Source: a virus
Virus record (IMG/VR): IMGVR_UViG_3300043567_000087
Location: 1 to 32,890 of that record
DNA: 32,890 bases
Direction: 5' to 3' (one strand)
The notes under the pieces were generated by a model. The model was not told the DNA's origin. It did not search any database and saw nothing but the letters and a program-made list of their open reading frames with translations. The stretch's first letter is position 1. Every line of letters starts with the position of its first letter. Positions 29,103 through 32,890 of this stretch are shown piece by piece. The position numbers and the translations under genes are program-made.

Positions 29103-29441
29103 ATGCACGATCTCGCTCTAAAAAACCCTGACCAAATAAAACAAGAACTAGATTCTATATCAGAACAAATGTCAGAAGCATTATATACTTTTAGACGTTG
29201 CGAAGAATTTAAGAAAATAACATTCAGTCAAATAACTTTAACTAAGAAATTAGAAAAGAATTGTTCGGTAGCTGAAGCAGAAAAGTGGGCTTATTCTGAT
29301 AAAGATTACGCAACAATAATAGAAGGTTTATTAGTTGCAGAAAAAAACTATTCTATTTTAAAAGGTAAATATGCTAACTTACAAAGCTGGGTTGATCTTT
29401 ATAGATCATGGCTTGTAACTCAAAGAGATTTGAGTAGATGA
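29103..29441 (+). CDS. Conserved phage coiled-coil protein (112 aa)
   Basis: MHDLALKNPDQIKQELDSIS with long helices, 'CSVAEAEKWAYSDKDYATII' (54-73), 'EGLLVAEKNYSILKGKYANL' (74-93), then a 'WVDLYRSWLVTQRDLSR' end. This 'EAE..AY.S..Y....EGL..A' and 'WR....T' type recurs in phages next to small nucleases. Function unknown; the partner is likely the nuclease gene that starts within its last codon (ATGA). Ribosome site AAGGAAGGT. Confidence 0.7.
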   Translation: MHDLALKNPDQIKQELDSISEQMSEALYTFRRCEEFKKITFSQITLTKKLEKNCSVAEAEKWAYSDKDYATIIEGLLVAEKNYSILKGKYANLQSWVDLYRSWLVTQRDLSR

Positions 29442-29920
29442 AAATAATCCAACCAAAAGGAACATTAAATGAATTGGGATATAAAGACCGAGTTGAAAAC
29501 TATATTGACTATGCCGAACAAAGATTTGAAGAATATTGCAAAACTAAATCTTTTCATTATAAAAAGTTGCTTTTTAATGATGATGCTGATTTTGGTAATT
29601 CCCCTATCCCTTATTTTCATAAACTTGGGATTCTTAGTGCTTTACCTGATTACTTTGTTTACTCCAAAGAAACCGAACAACGTAAAAGCCAGTTCTTCGT
29701 GGAAGTCAAAGCTTCCAACAAACTTAAACTAAAAGATTTAAAGAAATATATTACATTCGCACAAATGTTCTGCGATAGTAGATACACTCAATATACAATT
29801 TGTTTCGCCTTCAAAGATGGCTTGAAATTCAAATCAGTAGATCAAATATTAAGGTTGTTGCCACAGTCAAAGATTCAAACTTGGAATGATGGTATTGAAT
29901 ATTATTTATTGCCGATCTAA
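29438..29920 (+). CDS. PD-(D/E)XK nuclease, possible resolvase or end-processing enzyme (160 aa)
   Basis: Shows 'LGILSALPDYFVYSKE' (63-78) and 'SQFFVEVKASNKLKLKDLKK' (84-103): P70-D71 ... E89-x-K91, the PD-(D/E)XK core with the usual strand-helix spacing. It then has 'YITFAQMFCDSRYTQYTICF'. Related small nucleases in phages act as VRR-NUC or resolvase-type enzymes that process junctions or tails. It is the last gene of the early block. It converges with a minus-strand gene and the two stop codons overlap. Confidence 0.75.
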   Translation: MKIIQPKGTLNELGYKDRVENYIDYAEQRFEEYCKTKSFHYKKLLFNDDADFGNSPIPYFHKLGILSALPDYFVYSKETEQRKSQFFVEVKASNKLKLKDLKKYITFAQMFCDSRYTQYTICFAFKDGLKFKSVDQILRLLPQSKIQTWNDGIEYYLLPI

Positions 29921-30150
29921 TGAATCGTATTTGAAATATCGTCATAATAATCAAACCAGCTACATTCTTTTAATTCCCACTCAACACTAGTAACTCTTAA
30001 TTTTTTAACTTGTTTTAATGAAGCTAGAAATGAACAAGAGTTTGTAAAATTATCATTATCAAAAAATCTAACATGAGCAATATCTTCTTTAACATTATCA
30101 GGGTTTACCTTTACAAAGTTTATTGCATAGGTAACTAGATAGAAATTCAT
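29917..30150 (-). CDS. Hypothetical protein (77 aa)
   Basis: MNFYLVTYAINFVKVNPDNV then 'EDIAHVRFFDNDNFTNSCSF' and 'VTSVEWELKECSWFDYYDDI'. Probably an alpha/beta fold. It is the last gene of the holin block, coupled to the holin gene by a four-base overlap, and its TAG overlaps the TAA of the converging nuclease gene. No family is recognised. Confidence 0.62.
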   Translation of the reverse strand: MNFYLVTYAINFVKVNPDNVKEDIAHVRFFDNDNFTNSCSFLASLKQVKKLRVTSVEWELKECSWFDYYDDISNTIH

Positions 30151-30527
30151 TTTTTAGTAAATGCGTCAATGCTTGGTTTTAATCCGTAGATCGCACCAAA
30201 AATACCAACGATTAACCATTGATACCAAGAAGGAAACTTACCAAAGTAATCAAAGAACAAATCTAGTTTAGCTTTAATATTAATGTCATCACTAATGACT
30301 GCATAAGATAAAACAAGAATTGGAATACAAACAACTATTAAAACAAATTCATCTTTCCATGATTTGTCTTGTTGGTCGTAAACATCTCTTTGATATTCAA
30401 TTTCACCACTAGCCATTCGTTCATAGTGTCTTTTTTCTGCTTCTGATTCTAATAGTTCTGATTGTTTGTGGTTTTTATAAATCTCAGCACCAGTTTTAAA
30501 AATAGTTGGTATTAGATTCCACCACAT
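30147..30527 (-). CDS. Holin, GTA-type (126 aa)
   Basis: N-terminal amphipathic helix (MWWNLIPTIFKTGAEIYKNH) and coiled region, then 'DQQDKSWKDEFVLIVVCIPI' leading into a transmembrane segment (VLIVVCIPILVLSYAVI, about 62-78), and a second (WYQWLIVGIFGAIYGLKPS, about 102-120). The 'SWKDEF' and 'P.WYQW...G...G' features match the GTA holin 3TM family. It should form the lesion that releases or activates the lysis enzymes. It follows the two beta-rich paralogues by one base. Confidence 0.75.
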   Translation of the reverse strand: MWWNLIPTIFKTGAEIYKNHKQSELLESEAEKRHYERMASGEIEYQRDVYDQQDKSWKDEFVLIVVCIPILVLSYAVISDDINIKAKLDLFFDYFGKFPSWYQWLIVGIFGAIYGLKPSIDAFTKK

Positions 30528-30528
30528 A

Positions 30529-30822
30529 TTAATCTACTGCACAAATGTTAATCTCACCAGCACCCCCACCATGATGAATAAAAGCTACCTTTTGACCAGA
30601 CACAAAAGAAAATATTTCTACATGATTTGCTGGTAGCATTAAATCTTCTTCAGTAGCAGTTGGGTTAGCACCGAATTTAATATGACAATGTGATGTTGTT
30701 GATATTCTAATTAATCCTGAGCCAGTTGTAATAGCTGATGATTGTGCTGATGAAGCACCAATATCATGTGTCTCTGGTGTAAAATCTGTATCTATTGTTG
30801 TTGCTGATGGTGCTATTGCCAT
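30529..30822 (-). CDS. Small beta-rich virion-type protein, paralogue 1 (97 aa)
   Basis: MAIAPSATTIDTDFTPETHD then 'SSAITTGSGLIRISTTSHCH', 'IKFGANPTATEEDLMLPANH' and 'VEIFSFVSGQKVAFIHHGGG'. This matches a small beta-sandwich family seen in marine phages and resembling decoration or fibre-associated proteins. It is a clear paralogue of the next gene: shared pattern GxxRI.....H/Y.K......TAT..D.LLPA..........SG.KVA. Role in the virion is inferred. Confidence 0.72.
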   Translation of the reverse strand: MAIAPSATTIDTDFTPETHDIGASSAQSSAITTGSGLIRISTTSHCHIKFGANPTATEEDLMLPANHVEIFSFVSGQKVAFIHHGGGAGEINICAVD

Positions 30823-30824
30823 AA

Positions 30825-31121
30825 TTAATAAGTTACAGATTCCATAGCTGTTACAGTAGCAGTCCCAGTAGTCGCAACTAATCCTAAAAGAGCAACTTTA
30901 TCTCCACTTGCCATTTTAAAAAAAGAAGTTGAACCAGCAGGAAGTAATGTATCAGCAGTTGTAGCAGTTGGTGTTGTTGCTATTTTCATGTAACAAGCAT
31001 TAGTTACTGCAATTCTAACAATGCCATTAGATGTTGTTACTGCATTTGTTGTTGCTACTGATGTGTTAGTTAAGCTGATTAATTGGCTTGAATATGTTGA
31101 ATTATCTATTTCTTGTATCAT
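30825..31121 (-). CDS. Small beta-rich virion-type protein, paralogue 2 (98 aa)
   Basis: MIQEIDNSTYSSQLISLTNT then 'NAVTTSNGIVRIAVTNACYM', 'KIATTPTATTADTLLPAGST' and 'SFFKMASGDKVALLGLVATT'. A tandem duplicate of the gene downstream, diverged at the N- and C-termini. The two could form a mixed trimer or alternate decoration proteins. A promoter-like TATAAT (31199-31204) lies upstream. Confidence 0.72.
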   Translation of the reverse strand: MIQEIDNSTYSSQLISLTNTSVATTNAVTTSNGIVRIAVTNACYMKIATTPTATTADTLLPAGSTSFFKMASGDKVALLGLVATTGTATVTAMESVTY

Positions 31122-31198
31122 GTTCTCTAAATGTTCCTTTTTATAGTGTTTAAACCCTCAAATTACCCCTATTTTTTAACAATTAGAGTTCTTATGGG

Positions 31199-31204
31199 AT
31201 TATA
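31199..31204 (-). promoter_or_regulatory. Possible -10 element for the holin/decoration block
   Basis: A perfect TATAAT on the minus strand in the 126-bp gap before the paralogue pair, with no clear -35 at 16-18 bp. It could depend on an activator. A start near 31192 would give a leader of about 70 bases. Confidence 0.35.
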
Positions 31205-31247
31205 CTCGTTTTAAAGCCACAATGCCTTAAAAGCAGTTTAAATGATA

Positions 31248-31457
31248 TTACTTACCTTTAGATGAATCTATCAGTAGTTCTATGTAGTGTTTAGCTTTTT
31301 CCAAGTCTTGAACACCACCCTTCTCTTTAAATCTTAAAATATACTTTATGATATTTCCTTCTACAAATCCAATATTATTTTTGATGATAAATTCTACTGG
31401 TTGGATTTTGTAATTCTTGTAATGGCTTCCACCAACTTGCTTTTTAAATGACTTCAT
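31248..31457 (-). CDS. DUF3310-like protein (69 aa)
   Basis: After MKSFKKQVGGSHYKNYKIQP comes VEFIIKNNIGFVEGNIIKYI and 'GGVQDLEKAKHYIELLID', a near-perfect DUF3310 signature (GGSHY...Q..E.......GN..KY..R...K.G..DL.KA..Y...L). The family is common in phages and related to nucleotide-kinase-associated proteins, but its activity is not settled. I chose the ATG at 31457 with GGAAGA upstream; an ATG at 31472 is also open. It overlaps the M15 peptidase gene. Confidence 0.82.
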   Translation of the reverse strand: MKSFKKQVGGSHYKNYKIQPVEFIIKNNIGFVEGNIIKYILRFKEKGGVQDLEKAKHYIELLIDSSKGK

Positions 31458-31887
31458 AAACTGTTCTTCCATTAGCTTTGTATGCTCTTAAATACATCTT
31501 CCGGTTACTATTGCAATAACTGATATGAACCCACCCTGAGTTAATTTTATCTTTTTCCCAGAACTCTAATATGACTTGATCGTATTCTAAATTATTAACT
31601 ACCCAATCTGCAAGTTCTTTATTAGGCACTCCTAAGACTTCGCAATCAACTGCCATACCAAGACAATGCTGACTCTTAATTGATGAACCTATCTTCAAAC
31701 AAAGTTCTGGTGATCTATAACCACTCGTAATTTTTATATCTCCAAAATGATTTACAATAGGATTAATAACTTCTTGGATTAATGTTTGTAGATTAATTAA
31801 AATTTCATCTGTTGGAGTATTATCTATTCCAAGTCTTGTAGCTGTTTCTGAAAACAGTAATTCTTTTAAACTAACTTGCCTATCCAT
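31444..31887 (-). CDS. Peptidase M15 (D-Ala-D-Ala carboxypeptidase-like) endolysin (147 aa)
   Basis: M15A motifs: 'ITSGYRSPELCLKIG' (53-67), 'SSIKSQHCLGMAVDCEV' (68-84) with zinc ligands H74 and D81, and 'SGWVHISYC' (117-125) with H121. The whole chain is one catalytic domain of normal length with no signal or binding domain. It cleaves peptide cross-links in peptidoglycan. It would need a holin to reach the wall; a GTA-type holin gene follows in the same direction. It complements the membrane-anchored glucosaminidase encoded at 21544-22161. Confidence 0.85.
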   Translation of the reverse strand: MDRQVSLKELLFSETATRLGIDNTPTDEILINLQTLIQEVINPIVNHFGDIKITSGYRSPELCLKIGSSIKSQHCLGMAVDCEVLGVPNKELADWVVNNLEYDQVILEFWEKDKINSGWVHISYCNSNRKMYLRAYKANGRTVYEVI

Positions 31888-32573
31888 TTGCCTTCTTTGT
31901 TAAGTACCATTGGAAATAATTTTGGTTGTCCATCTAGTATCATGGCAGTACCAACTATAAATCTTGATTTAAAATTCTTTGCGTATTCAAATGCCATGTG
32001 GGACTGCTTTATCAAACAACCACATTGAAGCGACCAGATCAATTTATCAGGGTTACTAAAATAAGCTATTGTAAATTTACTATGGAAATGAAATTGACAA
32101 GTATGTTTGCCAAATTGCATAGCTAATTTTAAACCATCAGCAGTCATTCCATGAGTACAAAATACTTCTGTTCCATCTGATAAAGGAATATTATAATCAT
32201 CTACCCACTCCCAACCTTTGCCAACTTCAAGAAAATCATTATAAGATTTTAAGTAAGCTTTAGGCATACCATGTTTTAATGCACGTCTATAAATTAAACT
32301 AGAATGATTTGAATGTAACAATATCATTTTAGGAAATATCTTTTCTAATTCGTGTATATGTTTTTTAGCTTCAATAAGTTCTTTACCAGCAGAATCCATA
32401 TCTGGGTTGCTGTCATGGAATGACAACGCAGAACAGTCGGTTTCATCACCACCATTTAAAACAAAATCAGGTTTATATTCCTTCTTTAATGCTTTTAAAA
32501 AAGCAAAACTATCTGGGTGGTGGAAGGGTATATGCAAATCAGAAATTAGAAGAACTCTTTTATATCTTTTCAT
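31866..32573 (-). CDS. Calcineurin-like metallophosphoesterase (235 aa)
   Basis: Five metal-binding blocks are visible: SDLHIPF (D12, H14), NGGDETDC (D43), LLHSNHSS (N89, H90), CTHGM (H141) and FHFHSKF (H162, H164). This is a calcineurin-type phosphoesterase close to forms carried by many marine phages. It may hydrolyse nucleotides or nucleic acids, or a signalling nucleotide; the substrate is not known. It overlaps the M15 gene by 22 bases. A short TTGCC/GGCAA hairpin (32596-32611) lies upstream. Confidence 0.82.
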   Translation of the reverse strand: MKRYKRVLLISDLHIPFHHPDSFAFLKALKKEYKPDFVLNGGDETDCSALSFHDSNPDMDSAGKELIEAKKHIHELEKIFPKMILLHSNHSSLIYRRALKHGMPKAYLKSYNDFLEVGKGWEWVDDYNIPLSDGTEVFCTHGMTADGLKLAMQFGKHTCQFHFHSKFTIAYFSNPDKLIWSLQCGCLIKQSHMAFEYAKNFKSRFIVGTAMILDGQPKLFPMVLNKEGKWIGKLV

Positions 32574-32614
32574 ATACCTATTCTGTTAGTTGTATTTGCC
32601 TTTTTTGGCAATAC

Positions 32615-32803
32615 TTACTTAGCTAAAAATATTGTGATTAGAACTAACGACAAAGAACCAAGCCCACAAAGAATCGCCCAATACAAATTAGTCATTTGTC
32701 TTTCCAGCTTTGATACTGAAGAAGATAAAACTTTAACTGAGTTTTTAAGTCCTGTGATATGCCCCTTTAATATTATTAGTTCTTCGTTGGTAGTTCTTGT
32801 CAT
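32615..32803 (-). CDS. XhlA-like small membrane protein (62 aa)
   Basis: MTRTTNEELIILKGHITGLK, a coiled-coil head (NSVKVLSSSVSKLERQM), then one transmembrane segment (LYWAILCGLGSLSLVLITIF). This layout is that of XhlA haemolysin-type lysis accessories. It lies before the phosphoesterase and M15 genes and may assist membrane disruption or serve as a spanin or holin partner. It crosses the contig join; the left copy is cut at position 1. No ribosome site is apparent. Confidence 0.62.
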   Translation of the reverse strand: MTRTTNEELIILKGHITGLKNSVKVLSSSVSKLERQMTNLYWAILCGLGSLSLVLITIFLAK

Positions 32804-32873
32804 TGTCTTTATTAGTACATTTGCAAGACTTCAAAAGACAACAACTGCCATCAGCTAATCTATAAATGCACAT
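32745..32873 (-). CDS. Possible small Cys-rich ORF (42 aa) overlapping the XhlA-like gene
   Basis: A 42-codon minus-strand ORF beginning MCIYRLADGSCCLLKSCKC and ending YHRT. It has five cysteines in its first 19 residues, including a CxC, which suggests metal binding. It overlaps the XhlA-like gene in another frame, its start codon lies in the arm of a small hairpin (TGCACA with TGTGCA), and there is no Shine-Dalgarno sequence. The coding case rests only on the Cys pattern and the ORF remaining open. It also runs through the contig join, with its start at 110 in the left copy. Function unknown. Confidence 0.3.
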   Translation of the reverse strand: MCIYRLADGSCCLLKSCKCTNKDNDKNYQRRTNNIKGAYHRT

Positions 32874-32890
32874 TAAATATTGTGCAGTCT
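32764..32890. repeat. Terminal direct repeat, right copy
   Basis: Exact copy of 1-127. It contains the first 13 codons of the XhlA-like membrane protein gene (start codon 32801-32803) and the upstream bases, so the gene is complete only at this end of the window. Confidence 0.95.

Noticed and set aside
32596-32611. TTGCC/GGCAA hairpin as a terminator
   Set aside because: The stem is only 5 bp and no U-run follows on the minus strand.
1-32890. Integrase, attachment site and lysogeny module
   Set aside because: No tyrosine or serine recombinase motifs were seen in any frame; the XRE protein alone does not show lysogeny.
1-32890. tRNA genes
   Set aside because: No cloverleaf with a GTTCRANNC-type T-arm and matched acceptor was seen in the few non-coding gaps; a tRNA search program would settle this.

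Overview
The window is one complete phage genome carried on a circularly closing contig. Bases 1-127 are repeated exactly at 32764-32890, so the unique circle is 32,763 bp. The DNA is strongly AT-rich and almost wholly coding, with many ATGA and TAATG stop/start overlaps. No integrase, DNA polymerase, RNA polymerase, tRNA or CRISPR array was found. The gene content is that of a marine long-tailed (siphovirus-type) phage: HK97-type head genes, a tail terminator, a tail tube protein, a frameshifted tail chaperone, a tape measure protein, and a tail-tip block laid out like that of alphaproteobacterial gene transfer agents. Low GC, 2OG-Fe(II) oxygenases and small families common in marine phages suggest an AT-rich marine alphaproteobacterial host such as SAR11. 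The host is an inference.

Layout. A divergent control region (23858-24067) holds promoters for both strands, a hairpin at the leftward start site, and a perfect DnaA box next to an AT-rich tract. To its right the plus-strand early block (24068-29920) encodes small unknown proteins, a chain of mini-genes, a lipoprotein, an XRE regulator, a RecB-like nuclease, a probable OB-fold single-strand-binding protein, an unusual hairpin element and a second PD-(D/E)XK nuclease. To its left a short minus-strand replication block (23857-22539) encodes a DUF6496-like protein, an HNH nuclease, a DnaA domain IV-like protein and a winged-helix initiator. A strong promoter overlapping the end of that block begins the late operon (22542 down to about 158): acidic protein, membrane-anchored glucosaminidase, basic mini-proteins, zincin, small terminase, two glycosyltransferases, large terminase, portal, MuF fused to a metallopeptidase domain, scaffold, capsid, connectors, tail genes, tail tip, Gly-rich fibre and two oxygenases.

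The last minus-strand block (32803-29917, crossing the contig join) holds an XhlA-like membrane protein, a phosphoesterase, an M15 peptidase, a DUF3310 protein, two paralogous small beta-rich proteins, a GTA-type holin and an unknown gene that converges on the early block with overlapping stop codons.

Working model (inference): replication relies on host polymerases. The phage supplies origin recognition (winged-helix protein and DnaA-IV-like protein), recombination nucleases and an SSB. Two peptidoglycan enzymes from separate loci plus the holin carry out lysis. The most unusual items are a HlyC-type acyltransferase-fold protein with substituted catalytic residues in the tail-tip block, the MuF-metallopeptidase fusion, the GT8-like/GT29-like pair between the terminase genes, a dnaX-type frameshift site in the tail chaperone, and several hairpin-bearing control sites.
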